A stretch of 27,029 bases of DNA from an uncultured Oscillospiraceae bacterium. Lineage in GTDB: Bacteria; Bacillota; Clostridia; Oscillospirales; Ruminococcaceae. The stretch covers positions 1-27,029 of the forward strand of contig UQDG01000028.1 of the NCBI GenBank assembly GCA_900539695.1, read 5' to 3'. The position numbers were made by a program, and so were the translations under genes. Below, in pieces: positions 15,420-23,964 of this stretch. The notes under the pieces were generated by a model, which worked only from the letters and a program-made list of their open reading frames with translations, was not told the origin of the DNA and did not search any database. The stretch's first letter is position 1. Every line of letters begins with the position of its first letter.

Positions 15420-16337
15420 ATGGCGAAGTATATCGTCAAGCGCGTAGCAATGGGCATTTTCAGTGTGTTTATTGTTGCGACCCTTACCTTTTTCATCATG
15501 AACCTGGTCCCCGGCGGTCCGTTCGTGGCGGAAAAGTCCATCAGTAAAGCAGCCCAGCAGGCCCTGGCCGAAAAGTACGGCCTGGACAAACCCCTGGGGG
15601 CGCAGTACCTCAACTACATGAACAGCCTGATCCACGGCGACATGGGCCTGAGCCTGAAACAGCGCGGCCGTACTGTCAACCAGATCATCTTCTCCAAGCT
15701 GCCGGTCTCTGCCCGCACGGCTGGGCTGGCTGTGCTGGTCGCCCTGTGCGTCGGCATACCGCTGGGCTGTATATCTGCCTATAACCGAGGGAAATGGGCC
15801 GATAACCTGATTATCGTGCTGGCGACCTGCGGCATCGCCATCCCCAGCTTTATCTCCAGTGTCGTGCTGTTGTACACGTTCGGCATGAACCTGAAGATCC
15901 TGCCTACCGTCGGCCTGAACGAGCCCGCCGCTTACATCATGCCCGTGACCGCGCTGGCCATTTACCCCACCGCCTACATCACCCGCCTGATGCGCTCGAG
16001 CCTTTTGGATGTTATGGGCCAGGATTACATGCGCACCGCCCGCGCCAAGGGTGTGTCCAGCGTCAAGATCCTGTTCAAGCATGCGTTGCGCAACGCCATC
16101 CTGCCTGTCGTCACCTACGTCGGCCCCATGCTGGCCGGTTTGATGACCGGTTCCTTCGTTGTGGAAAAGATCTTCTCCATCCCGGGCCTGGGCCGCGATT
16201 TCGTGTCCGCCATCACCAACCGTGACTACACCATGATCATGGGCACCACCATCCTGCTGGCTGCCCTGGTCATCGTGGCCAACGTCATCGTTGATATTCT
16301 GTATAAGGTCATCGACCCGCGCATCAAGCTGAAGTAA
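15420..16337 (+). CDS. oppB: Oligopeptide ABC transporter permease, OppB type
   Basis: First of the two membrane subunits of a peptide importer; 305 aa with the six helices typical of OppB/DppB. The N-terminal helix is MAKYIVKRVAMGIFSVFIVATLTFF-like, followed by the family start of the periplasmic loop (PGGPF). The cytoplasmic coupling (EAA) loop reads YMRTARAKGVSSVKILFKHA with LRNAILPVVTYVG after it. GGAGTGG lies 9 bases before the ATG. It opens a four-gene block, with 14 bases to oppC. Specificity is set by the OppA proteins downstream and by this pore; the exact substrate (oligopeptide, dipeptide or other) is not evident. Confidence 0.93.
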   Translation: MAKYIVKRVAMGIFSVFIVATLTFFIMNLVPGGPFVAEKSISKAAQQALAEKYGLDKPLGAQYLNYMNSLIHGDMGLSLKQRGRTVNQIIFSKLPVSARTAGLAVLVALCVGIPLGCISAYNRGKWADNLIIVLATCGIAIPSFISSVVLLYTFGMNLKILPTVGLNEPAAYIMPVTALAIYPTAYITRLMRSSLLDVMGQDYMRTARAKGVSSVKILFKHALRNAILPVVTYVGPMLAGLMTGSFVVEKIFSIPGLGRDFVSAITNRDYTMIMGTTILLAALVIVANVIVDILYKVIDPRIKLK

Positions 16338-16351
16338 GGAGGAGCAGACAA

Positions 16352-17401
16352 ATGGAAAATCTGAAAAAGAATCCGTTGAGCCTGCAACTCAACGTCGAGG
16401 ACTTTGCCCCCGCATCCAACGACGAGAAAAAAAGCCTTGTCGTCATGCGCGAGAGCGTCAACTTCTGGAAGGACGGCCTGCGCCGCCTGCGCAAAAACAA
16501 GATCGCCATGTTCAGCCTGGTGGTCATCATCCTGATTGCAATTTTCGCCTACGTGCTGCCCTCTTTCTGGCCCTACAGCTACGAGCAGCAGATCAAAGGC
16601 AGCAACAACCTGGCCCCGTTTGAATATTCTGCCGCCGAGCAGAAGCTCATCGACTCCGGCGAAAAGGTCTTCCCCCACATCCTGGGCACCGACCGTATGG
16701 GCCGTGACTTCGCCGTCCGCGTTATGATGGGCACCCGCGTGTCCCTGTCCGTCGGCCTGCTGGCCTCCGTGCTGGTGCTGCTCATCGGCGCCACCTACGG
16801 CGCTGTGTCGGCCTTTGCAGGCGGCTGGGTCGATAACATCATGATGCGTATCACCGATATTTTGTACACCATCCCGGACATCCTGCTTATCATCCTGCTG
16901 GCTATGGCCATCAAGGAACCGCTGGAGAATCTGGCTACCCAGCCCGGCTTTGGCTGGATGCAGAAGCTTGGCCCCAACATGGTGTCCATCTTCATCATCT
17001 TTGCTTTGCTGTACTGGGTCGGCATGGCGCGTATCGTGCGCTCTCAGGTGCTTACGCTGAAAGAGAGCGAGTATGTCACCGCTGCCCGCGCCTTGGGTGC
17101 TTCCGGCGGCCGCATCATCAAAAAGCACCTGCTGACCAACTGCATCGGCACCCTGATCGTTACCACCACGCTGCAGATCCCCTCCTCCATCTTTACCGAG
17201 AGTTACCTGAGCTTCCTGGGCTTGGGCGTTGCGGCCCCCATGCCGTCTCTGGGCTCTCTGGCCACCGACGCTGTTAAGGGCATGAACACCTATCCCGTGC
17301 TGCTGATCGCCCCCGCGCTGATGATCAGCCTGATGATCCTGGTGTTCAACCTGTTCGGCGACGGCCTGCGCGATGCCTTTGACCCGAAACTGAAGAGCTA
17401 A
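16352..17401 (+). CDS. oppC: Oligopeptide ABC transporter permease, OppC type
   Basis: The second membrane subunit, 349 aa. Residues 1-50 are a long cytoplasmic N-terminus with WKDGLRRLRKNKIAMFSLVVI, the standard OppC_N motif, leading into TM1. After a large extracytoplasmic loop (HILGTDRMGRDFAVRVMMGTRVSL-like, another OppC hallmark) come the remaining helices. The EAA loop reads YVTAARALGASGGRIIKKH. It is longer than average DppC (~300) because of the N-terminal extension and the loop around residues 75-105. AGGAGG lies 9-10 bases upstream of the ATG. It pairs with oppB as a heterodimeric pore. Confidence 0.93.
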   Translation: MENLKKNPLSLQLNVEDFAPASNDEKKSLVVMRESVNFWKDGLRRLRKNKIAMFSLVVIILIAIFAYVLPSFWPYSYEQQIKGSNNLAPFEYSAAEQKLIDSGEKVFPHILGTDRMGRDFAVRVMMGTRVSLSVGLLASVLVLLIGATYGAVSAFAGGWVDNIMMRITDILYTIPDILLIILLAMAIKEPLENLATQPGFGWMQKLGPNMVSIFIIFALLYWVGMARIVRSQVLTLKESEYVTAARALGASGGRIIKKHLLTNCIGTLIVTTTLQIPSSIFTESYLSFLGLGVAAPMPSLGSLATDAVKGMNTYPVLLIAPALMISLMILVFNLFGDGLRDAFDPKLKS

Positions 17402-17419
17402 AGAGGGGAGGAAGAAATC

Positions 17420-18421
17420 ATGAGCGAAAAAATTCTTGAGATCAAGGACGAACGCCTGTCCTTCTTCACCCCCGCCGGTGAGGTCAAGGCGCTGAACGGC
17501 GTGTCCTTCAGCATGAACCAGGGCGATGTGCTGGGTATCGTCGGTGAGTCCGGCTCCGGCAAATCCGTCACTGCTTATTCTATCATGGGCCTTACGGCCT
17601 ATCCCGGCCGCCTGGTGGGCGGCACCGTGTGGTTCAATGGCCACCAGATCGACAAGATGACCGAGAAAGAGTTCCGCAAGATCCGCGGCAACGAAGTCTC
17701 CATTATCTTCCAGGACCCCATGACCAGCCTGAACCCGGTGTACACCATCGGCAACCAGATCGTGGAGGTCATCCTGCTGCACACCAAAAAGTCCAAGCAG
17801 GAAGCCTGGACCCGCGCCAAGGAGCTGCTGGAGCTGGTCGGCATCAACGAGCCGGAGCGCCGCCTGAAGCAGTACCCCCATGAGCTGTCCGGCGGTATGC
17901 GCCAGCGTGTCATGATCGCCATCGCGCTGGCCTGCGAGCCGAAGCTGCTGATCGCTGACGAGCCGACCACCGCGCTGGACGTGACCATCCAGGCACAGAT
18001 TTTGGAACTGATGAACGACCTGCGCCACAAGCTGGGCATGAGCATCATCATGATCACCCACGACCTGGGCGTTGTGGCCCAGATGTGCGAGAAGATCGCC
18101 GTTATGTACGCCGGCCACATCGTGGAGTACGGCACCACCGACGAGATCTTCTACAACCCCCAGCACGAGTACACCAAGGGCCTGATCAACTCCATCCCCA
18201 AGCTGAACGCCGAGGAGAAGGAGCGCCTGGTGCCCATCGAGGGCCAGCCCGTTGACCTGCTGAACCCGCCGGCCGGCTGCCCCTTTGCACCCCGCTGCAA
18301 GAGCTGCATGAAGATCTGCCTGAGCAAGATGCCGCCCAAGACCGAACTGAGCGACACCCATTACACCCATTGCTGGCTGCGCCAGAAAGAAAAATTTGAG
18401 AAAGGGGGCAAAGCCGAATGA
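17420..18421 (+). CDS. oppD: Oligopeptide ABC transporter ATPase, OppD type
   Basis: A 333-aa nucleotide-binding subunit. Walker A GESGSGKS is at 42-49, Q-loop FQDPMTSLNP at about 97-106, signature LSGGMRQRV at 156-164 and Walker B LLIADEPTTALD from 176, with the H-loop in ITHDLG. The C-terminal oligopeptide-transporter extension has Cys287, 293, 296, 300 and 318 in a CPFAPRC...C pattern. In OppD/DppD homologues such cysteines can hold a 4Fe-4S cluster. GGGGAGGA precedes the ATG by about 8 bases. The stop overlaps the oppF start (ATGA), so the two ATPases are coupled for heterodimer assembly. Confidence 0.95.
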   Translation: MSEKILEIKDERLSFFTPAGEVKALNGVSFSMNQGDVLGIVGESGSGKSVTAYSIMGLTAYPGRLVGGTVWFNGHQIDKMTEKEFRKIRGNEVSIIFQDPMTSLNPVYTIGNQIVEVILLHTKKSKQEAWTRAKELLELVGINEPERRLKQYPHELSGGMRQRVMIAIALACEPKLLIADEPTTALDVTIQAQILELMNDLRHKLGMSIIMITHDLGVVAQMCEKIAVMYAGHIVEYGTTDEIFYNPQHEYTKGLINSIPKLNAEEKERLVPIEGQPVDLLNPPAGCPFAPRCKSCMKICLSKMPPKTELSDTHYTHCWLRQKEKFEKGGKAE

Positions 18422-19407
18422 GCGAGAATCTGGTTGAAGTAAAGCACCTGCAGCAGTATTTTCCCGCCGGCGGCGTGGGCAAAAACAAGCGCTATGTGCA
18501 GGCTGTGGACGACGTAAGCTTTGCCATTCGCAAGGGCGAGACCCTGGGCCTGGTCGGCGAGTCCGGCTGCGGTAAGACTACCACCGGCCGTACCCTGCTG
18601 CGCCTGTACGAGCCCACCGACGGCACCGTCATCTACGATGGCAAGGTGCTGTTTGATAAAGAAAAGAAGATCGCGGTGGACATGCTGCCCTACCGCCGCC
18701 GCATGCAGATCGTCTTTCAGGATCCGTATGCCAGCCTGGACCCCCGTATGACCATCGGTGATATTGTGGGCGAGGGCATCGACATCCATCACCTGTGCGA
18801 TAACGCCAAGGACCGCCACGACAAGATCATCTCCCTGCTGGAGCGCGTCGGCCTGAACAGCGAGCACGCCAACCGCTACCCCCACGAGTTCTCCGGCGGC
18901 CAGCGCCAGCGTGTCGGCATCGCCCGCGCCCTGGCGGTGGACCCTGAGTTCATCGTCTGCGACGAGCCTGTCTCCGCCCTGGATGTTTCTATTCAGGCCC
19001 AGGTCGTCAACATGTTCGAGGACCTGCAGCAGGATATGGGCCTGACCTATCTGTTCATCGCCCATGACCTGAGCGTTGTCAAGCACATTTCCAACCGCAT
19101 CGGCGTTATGTACCTGGGCAAGCTGGTGGAACTGGCCGACAGCTTTGAGCTGATCGCTCACAGCGTCCACCCCTACACCCGCAGCCTGATCTCGGCCATC
19201 CCTGTGGCGGACCCCAAGACCGCCCGCGCAAGCCACCGTATCGTGCTGCAGGGTGACGTGCCCAGCCCCCTGAACCCGCCGAGCGGCTGCCGTTTCCGCA
19301 CCCGCTGCCCCTACGCCGACGAGCGCTGCGCCGCCGAGGTGCCGGAGTTCAGGGAAGTCTCCGGCGGCCACTGGGCTGCCTGCCATCATCTGGATAAGGT
19401 GAAGTAA
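18418..19407 (+). CDS. oppF: Oligopeptide ABC transporter ATPase, OppF type
   Basis: The partner ATPase, 329 aa. Walker A GESGCGKT is at 47-54, the Q-loop in [11 protein letters not shown], signature FSGGQRQRV at 158-166 and Walker [13 protein letters not shown] from 178, with IAHDLS as H-loop. The C-terminal tail repeats the family Cys pattern (291, 297, 304, 322). It shares a 4-base overlap with oppD. A strong terminator follows 13 bases after the stop, so the oppBCDF transcript ends here and the two oppA genes are separate units. Confidence 0.95.
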   Translation: MSENLVEVKHLQQYFPAGGVGKNKRYVQAVDDVSFAIRKGETLGLVGESGCGKTTTGRTLLRLYEPTDGTVIYDGKVLFDKEKKIAVDMLPYRRRMQIVFQDPYASLDPRMTIGDIVGEGIDIHHLCDNAKDRHDKIISLLERVGLNSEHANRYPHEFSGGQRQRVGIARALAVDPEFIVCDEPVSALDVSIQAQVVNMFEDLQQDMGLTYLFIAHDLSVVKHISNRIGVMYLGKLVELADSFELIAHSVHPYTRSLISAIPVADPKTARASHRIVLQGDVPSPLNPPSGCRFRTRCPYADERCAAEVPEFREVSGGHWAACHHLDKVK

Positions 19408-19420
19408 GCTTTAAATTTTG

Positions 19421-19446
19421 AGAGCCACCGCAAGGTGGCTCTTTTT
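19421..19446 (+). terminator. Rho-independent terminator of oppBCDF
   Basis: A perfect 9-bp stem AGAGCCACC/GGTGGCTCT closed by a GCAA (GNRA) tetraloop and followed by TTTT. Confidence 0.93.
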
Positions 19447-19470
19447 ATAACCGCATCTTGCTTTTATGTG

Positions 19471-19512
19471 TTCCTTTGGGAACCCCAAAAGGAACCGAAA
19501 AGGATCCCGCTG
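19471..19512 (+). repeat. CCAAAAGG-type dispersed repeat
   Basis: Begins with TTCCTTTGGGAA, continues CCCCAAAAGGAACCGAAA and ends in TCCCGCTG. A related copy lies at 26560-26603 and a looser one at 7344-7386. It marks the start of a repeat-rich, gene-free stretch up to about 19690, which also has a TTGACCC/GGGTCAA hairpin with a C(TTCG)G loop at 19571-19589. Confidence 0.55.
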
Positions 19513-19612
19513 CCTTCGATAGGGGGCCGATTCTGGGGCTATCACCCCTAAAAACCTCAGCGGAAAATGATTGACCCCTTCGGGGTCAAATTCCTCTATG
19601 GCCGATAGAGAA

Positions 19613-19680
19613 TGTAGGAGCGAACATGGTTCGCCCGCGGGTGTGTGCGTGATTTCTAACTTTACGGACTCGCCCCTACA
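19613..19680. repeat. TGTAGGGGCGA-family repeat
   Basis: Ends are TGTAGGAGCGA and TCGCCCCTACA; the left part also forms GCGAAC/GTTCGC around ATG (19620-19634). It is the same family as the copies at 7809-7840 and 14947-15016. Confidence 0.6.
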
Positions 19681-19750
19681 TCACTTGCAAAACTTATGGC
19701 AGCCCCACGCCCAATTCGTTACAAGCTTGTCCACCGTACACATACAGAAT

Positions 19751-19831
19751 ACAGAATATGCACTTCGTCCACGGCTGACGCACAGAATATACACAAATAT
19801 ACACGATTTTGGCATATATTTGCATATTTGC
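19751..19831 (+). promoter_or_regulatory. Iterated operator-like motifs upstream of the first oppA
   Basis: ACAGAATATGCAC (19751-19763) recurs as ACAGAATATACAC (19782-19794), 31 bases on, and as the looser ACAAATATACAC ending at 19804, ten bases later. The tandem 8-mer ATATTTGC x2 follows (19816-19831). The spacing of about 3 and 1 helical turns and the AT-rich context upstream of the promoter suggest a regulator binding array. Confidence 0.45.
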
Positions 19832-19863
19832 GTTTCAAAAAGGTTACAAAAACAGCATACCTA

Positions 19864-19893
19864 TTGCCAATGCAGGGGGGCATGGGGTATAGT
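19864..19893 (+). promoter_or_regulatory. Promoter of the first oppA gene
   Basis: TTGCCA (19864-19869), an 18-base spacer and TATAGT (19888-19893). Predicted start near 19900, leader about 77 bases. Confidence 0.65.
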
Positions 19894-19976
19894 ATATGTA
19901 TTCTTTCCACTGCGGACACACAAATGTCCTACGGGGGAAACGGGTAAGTATATTTTATATGGAGGGAAAATCACCA

Positions 19977-21707
19977 ATGAAGATGAAGAACATCGCCGCC
20001 GTGGCTATGGCTGGCTGCATGGCTGCTTCCTTGGCTGCCTGCGGTTCTTCCGCAGCTTCCACCGACACCGCTGCTTCCAGTTCTGCTGCGACCGCAGAAT
20101 CCACCGAAGCCACCGAGGCTACCGGCGCTTCCGCAGACGGCTTTACCGTCCAGCTCGGCCCCAACCCCGAGACCCTGGACCCGGCCCTGAACGCTGCCGT
20201 CGACGGTGCCAACACCATCATCACCACCTTCGAGCCCCTGCTGCTGATCGACGAGAACAACGAGGTCGTTCCCGGCCAGGCTGAACTGCCTGAAGTCAGC
20301 GAGGACGGCCTGACCTGGACCTTCACCATGAAGGACGGCCTGAAGTGGAGCGATGGCTCTGACCTGACCGCGAAGGACTTCGAGTACTCCTTCAAGCGTC
20401 TGGCCTGCCCCGACACCGCTGCCCCCTACGGCGAGACCGTTGTCGGCATGATCGACGGTTATGACGATGCCATCGGCAACCCCGATGCAGACGGCAACAC
20501 CACCACCGATCCCGACTGGGATGCCCTGAACGTCCATGCCAGCGAGGACGGCAAGACCCTGACCGTTCAGCTGTCTTACCCCTGCTCCTACTTTGACAAG
20601 CTCTGCGCTTTTGCCGCTATGAGCCCTGTCCAGGAGGCCACCATTGAGGCTAACGGCGATGCCTGGTGCACCGAGCCCGATACCTTCATCTGCAACGGCC
20701 CCTACTACATCTCTGATTGGATTCCTTCCGAGCGCATCGTGCTGACCAAGAACCCCTACTACGTTGGTGGCTGGGATTCCAGCAAGATCGTCTCTGACAC
20801 CATCACCCTCCTCCTGCTGGAGGACTCCAGCGCTTCCTACGCCGCTTACAACAGCGGTGAGGCCCAGCTGATCAAGGACGTTCCCACCGATGAGATCCCC
20901 AGCCTGACCAAGGCTGAGGACGGCGGCGACTTCTATGTCGACACCATCCTGGGCACCTACTACATCAGCCTGAACGACCAGCGCGAGCCGTTCACGGATG
21001 CCAAGGTCCGTAAGGCTCTGAGCCTGGCCATCGACCGTGACTACGTTGCCAACACCATCATGCAGGGCACCTACGAGCCGGCTTACAACTTCGTTGGCCC
21101 CGGCATCGTCGATGAGACCGGCATGTTCTACGACAACGCCAACGGCGGCGAGCGCTACATCAGCGATGACTACGAGGCAAACCTCGAGGAAGCCAAGAGC
21201 CTGCTGGCTGATGCTGGTTATCCCGATGGCGAAGGCTTCCCCACCATCACCTACAGCGCTAACGATGCCGGTTACCACGTCCCCGTTGCTGAGTACGTCC
21301 AGCAGGCTTGGGGCGACCTGGGTATCACTGTGAACATCGACAAGGTCGAGTGGGCCAGCTTCCTGCCCCTGCGCCGCGCCGGTGACTATGACGTCAGCCG
21401 TAACGGTTGGGTCATGGACTACAACGATCCTTCCAACATGATCGAGCTGTTCTACTCCACCAACGGCAACAACGATGGTAAGTACAACAACCCTGAGTTC
21501 GATGCCGCCATCGATGCTTCCAAGGTCGCTGACAAGGCTGTCCACTTCCAGAAGCTGCACGAGGCTGAGGACATCCTGATGGAGGACGCCGCTGCCATCC
21601 CCGTTGCTTACTACACCGACTTCTGGCTGCAGAGCCCCTCTCTGAAGGGCACTTGGCACAGCCCCTACGGCTACTGGTACCTGCAGTATGGCTATGTTGA
21701 GGAGTAA
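19977..21707 (+). CDS. oppA: Peptide ABC transporter substrate-binding lipoprotein (OppA type, copy 1)
   Basis: A 576-aa family 5 solute-binding protein that captures peptides outside the cell and delivers them to OppBCDF. The signal peptide (MKMKN, hydrophobic Ala/Met core) ends in the lipobox LAAC with Cys22, followed by a Ser/Thr/Ala/Glu-rich linker (about 23-50). The mature protein starts with FTVQLGPNPETLDPALN, the family N-lobe opening, then LTWTFTMKDGLKWSDGSDLTAKDFEYSFKR-like sequence (the SBP_bac_5 core) and later VRKALSLAIDRDYV and MDYNDPSNM. A longer frame from 19896 has no ribosome site; ATG 19977 has GGAGGG about 9 bases upstream. A close paralogue follows in tandem; the two share a 142-base identical DNA block. 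Confidence 0.93.
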   Translation: MKMKNIAAVAMAGCMAASLAACGSSAASTDTAASSSAATAESTEATEATGASADGFTVQLGPNPETLDPALNAAVDGANTIITTFEPLLLIDENNEVVPGQAELPEVSEDGLTWTFTMKDGLKWSDGSDLTAKDFEYSFKRLACPDTAAPYGETVVGMIDGYDDAIGNPDADGNTTTDPDWDALNVHASEDGKTLTVQLSYPCSYFDKLCAFAAMSPVQEATIEANGDAWCTEPDTFICNGPYYISDWIPSERIVLTKNPYYVGGWDSSKIVSDTITLLLLEDSSASYAAYNSGEAQLIKDVPTDEIPSLTKAEDGGDFYVDTILGTYYISLNDQREPFTDAKVRKALSLAIDRDYVANTIMQGTYEPAYNFVGPGIVDETGMFYDNANGGERYISDDYEANLEEAKSLLADAGYPDGEGFPTITYSANDAGYHVPVAEYVQQAWGDLGITVNIDKVEWASFLPLRRAGDYDVSRNGWVMDYNDPSNMIELFYSTNGNNDGKYNNPEFDAAIDASKVADKAVHFQKLHEAEDILMEDAAAIPVAYYTDFWLQSPSLKGTWHSPYGYWYLQYGYVEE

Positions 21708-21743
21708 TCTCCCCGGCGTTGCCTGCTGACAAATAGCTGAATA

Positions 21744-21788
21744 ACCGCACCCTTGATGCGTGAGCATTGGGGGTGCGGTTTTTGTTTT
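21744..21788 (+). terminator. Terminator of the first oppA gene
   Basis: AACCGCACCC (21744-21753) pairs with GGGTGCGGTT (21772-21781); the loop is 18 bases and TTTTGTTTT follows. A clear intrinsic terminator separating the two oppA genes. Confidence 0.9.
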
Positions 21789-21873
21789 ATGGGGCGGAAC
21801 ACCGGAAGCCGCCCCATGCCGCCCTATAAAAAAACGACAAAAATGACAAAAGTGTTACAATCTACCCCTCCTG

Positions 21874-21903
21874 TTGTAATCGCAGGGCGGACAGGAGTAT
21901 AAT
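21874..21903 (+). promoter_or_regulatory. Promoter of the second oppA gene
   Basis: TTGTAA (21874-21879), an 18-base spacer and a perfect TATAAT (21898-21903). The first oppA also has an 18-base spacer, but the flanking sequences are unrelated to each other, so the genes can be regulated separately. Confidence 0.75.
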
Positions 21904-21976
21904 TGCTACTGTTTGCCGCTTTAAAGAACTGCGGTGGTAAACTATCTATTGTAAGATTTAGGAAGGAAAAAGCATC

Positions 21977-23683
21977 ATGAAAATGCGCAACATTGCTGCA
22001 GCTGCTATGGCTGGCGCTCTGGCTGTGTCTCTGGCTGCCTGCGGTTCCTCCGCAAGCACCGGCGCCGCCAACGCTACCGGCGAGGCTGCTGACGCTGCCG
22101 AAGCAGGTTCCAACGGTTTCACCGTCCAGCTCGGCCCCAACCCCGAGACCCTGGACCCGGCCCTGAACGCTGCCGTCGACGGCGGCAACACCCTCATCAC
22201 CATCGAGGAGCCCCTGCTCATCATCGACGAGAACAACGAAGTCCAGCCCGGCCAGGCCGAGAGCTACGAAGTCAGCGACGACGGCCTGACCTGGACGTTC
22301 CATATGCGTGACGGCCTGAAGTGGAGCGACGGCTCTGACCTGACCGCCGCTGACTTTGAGTACAGCTTCAAGCGTCTGGCCAACCCTGACACCGCCGCTC
22401 CCTATGCCGAGACCGTTGTCGGCATGATCGACGGCTACCAGGATGCCATCGGCAACCCCGATGCAGACGGCAACACAACCACCGACCCCGATTGGGATGC
22501 CCTGAACGTCCATGCCAGCGAGGACGGCAAGACCCTGACCGTCCAGCTGTCTTACCCCTGCTCCTACTTTGATAAGCTGGCTTCCTTCGTGGCCACTTCT
22601 CCGGTACAGCAGGCTACCGTGGAGGCCAACGGCGATTCCTGGTGCACCGAGCCTGACACCTACGTCTGCAACGGCCCCTACATGATCACCGAGTGGACCC
22701 CCTCCGAGCGTATCGTTCTGAGCAAGAACCCCTACTACGTCGGCGGCTGGGATTCCAGCAAGATCGTCTCTGACACCATCACCCTCCTCCTGCTGGAGGA
22801 CTCCAGCGCTTCCTACGCCGCTTACAACAGCGGTGAGGCCCAGCTGATCAAGGACGTTCCCACCGATGAGATCCCCAGCCTGACCAGAGCCGAGGACGGC
22901 GGCGATTTCTACCTGGACGAGATCATGGGCACCTACTACATCTCCCTGAACGATCAGGAAGAGCCCTTCACCGACGTCCGCGTCCGTAAGGCTCTGAGCC
23001 TGGCCATCGACCGCGACTACGTTGCCAACACCATCATGCAGGGCATCTACACCCCCGCTACCGCTCTGGTAGGCCCCGGCATCGTGGACGAGAACGGCTA
23101 CTTCATGGACAACGCCAACGGCGGCGAGCCCTACATCAGCGATGACTACGAGGCCAACCTCGAGGAGGCCAAGAGCCTGCTGGCTGAGGCCGGTTACCCG
23201 GATGGCGAGGGCTTCCCCACCATCACCTACAGCGCCAACGATTCCGGCTACCACATCCCCGTTGCCGAGTACCTGCAGCAGGCTTGGGGTGAGCTGGGCA
23301 TCACTATGAACATCGACAAGGTCGAGTGGTCCAGCTTCATCCCCATGCGCCGCGCCGGTGACTACGATATCAGCCGTAACGGTTGGTCCATGGACTACAA
23401 CGATCCCTCCAACATGCTGGAACTGTTCACCACCAACAACGGCAACAACGACGGCAAGTACGCCAACCCCGAGTTCGACCAGGTCATTGAGGATTCCCGC
23501 GTTGCTGACAAGACTACTCACTTCGAGAAGCTGCACGAGGCCGAGGACATCCTGATGAACGATGCCGCCTGCATCCCCGTTGCTTACTACAACGACTTCT
23601 GGCTGCAGAGCCCCTCTCTGAAGGGCACCTGGCACAGCCCCTACGGCTACTGGTACCTGCAGTACGGTTATATCGAGGAGTGA
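21977..23683 (+). CDS. oppA: Peptide ABC transporter substrate-binding lipoprotein (OppA type, copy 2)
   Basis: A 568-aa paralogue of the preceding gene with the same architecture: signal peptide MKMRNIAAAAMAG..., lipobox LAAC with Cys22, a shorter Ala/Gly/Thr linker, then the SBP_bac_5 domain. Both proteins end WHSPYGYWYLQYGY followed by V/I-EE. Differences cluster in some positions around the expected binding pocket (for example TTNNGN against YSTNGN near 465, and YTPATAL against YEPAYNF near 360), so ligand range may differ. AGGAAGG lies 8-9 bases before the ATG. It has its own promoter and terminator. No third permease set is present, so both probably feed OppBCDF. Confidence 0.93.
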   Translation: MKMRNIAAAAMAGALAVSLAACGSSASTGAANATGEAADAAEAGSNGFTVQLGPNPETLDPALNAAVDGGNTLITIEEPLLIIDENNEVQPGQAESYEVSDDGLTWTFHMRDGLKWSDGSDLTAADFEYSFKRLANPDTAAPYAETVVGMIDGYQDAIGNPDADGNTTTDPDWDALNVHASEDGKTLTVQLSYPCSYFDKLASFVATSPVQQATVEANGDSWCTEPDTYVCNGPYMITEWTPSERIVLSKNPYYVGGWDSSKIVSDTITLLLLEDSSASYAAYNSGEAQLIKDVPTDEIPSLTRAEDGGDFYLDEIMGTYYISLNDQEEPFTDVRVRKALSLAIDRDYVANTIMQGIYTPATALVGPGIVDENGYFMDNANGGEPYISDDYEANLEEAKSLLAEAGYPDGEGFPTITYSANDSGYHIPVAEYLQQAWGELGITMNIDKVEWSSFIPMRRAGDYDISRNGWSMDYNDPSNMLELFTTNNGNNDGKYANPEFDQVIEDSRVADKTTHFEKLHEAEDILMNDAACIPVAYYNDFWLQSPSLKGTWHSPYGYWYLQYGYIEE

Positions 23684-23718
23684 TCTCCCCGCATAACCAC
23701 CCCTCATACTGAACCTCA

Positions 23719-23752
23719 AAAATCCCCCTTACCGTTTGGTGAGGGGGATTTT
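23719..23752 (+). terminator. Terminator of the second oppA gene
   Basis: AAAATCCCCCTTACC pairs with GGTGAGGGGGATTTT around a GTTT loop, with one G-T pair. The A/T flanks let it act on both strands, so it may also stop transcription coming from the argF side. Confidence 0.88.
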
Positions 23753-23757
23753 GCTGT

Positions 23758-23950
23758 AAAAGGCTCCCCTGGAGGGGAGCTCCGCCGCTAGGCGGTGAGG
23801 GGTGGCTACTTTAGCCGATACGTACAAAGTAAATACAATTACTCTGCACGAGGGCCACCCCTCAGTCAGCTGACGCTGACAGTGCTCCCCTTCTGGCACT
23901 TTGTGCCACCTCCCCCGTATCGGGGGAGTCTGTCCTCTAGGGGAGCCATT
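23758..23950. repeat. Long composite palindromic element (GGCTCCCC family), copy 1
   Basis: A ~190-base element between oppA2 and argF. It starts GGCTCCCCTGGAGGGGAGC and ends CTAGGGGAGCC. GAGGGGTGGC in the left half pairs with GCCACCCCTC in the right, and smaller hairpins sit inside (CCGCC/GGCGG, GTCAG/CTGAC, GGCAC/GTGCC, TCCCCC/GGGGGA). It has no coding potential and shares its plan with the copy at 25058-25230. Confidence 0.8.
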
Positions 23951-23964
23951 TGTACATATAAAAC

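Noticed and set aside
16226..18370. 714-aa open frame on the - strand
   Set aside because: It is the complement of oppC and oppD, which have full motif sets; composition (Ala/His/Asp/Gln) is typical of a shadow frame.
19971..23719. Two long - strand frames (598 and 631 aa) that resemble each other
   Set aside because: They are antisense to the paralogous oppA genes, and their mutual similarity only reflects that duplication.
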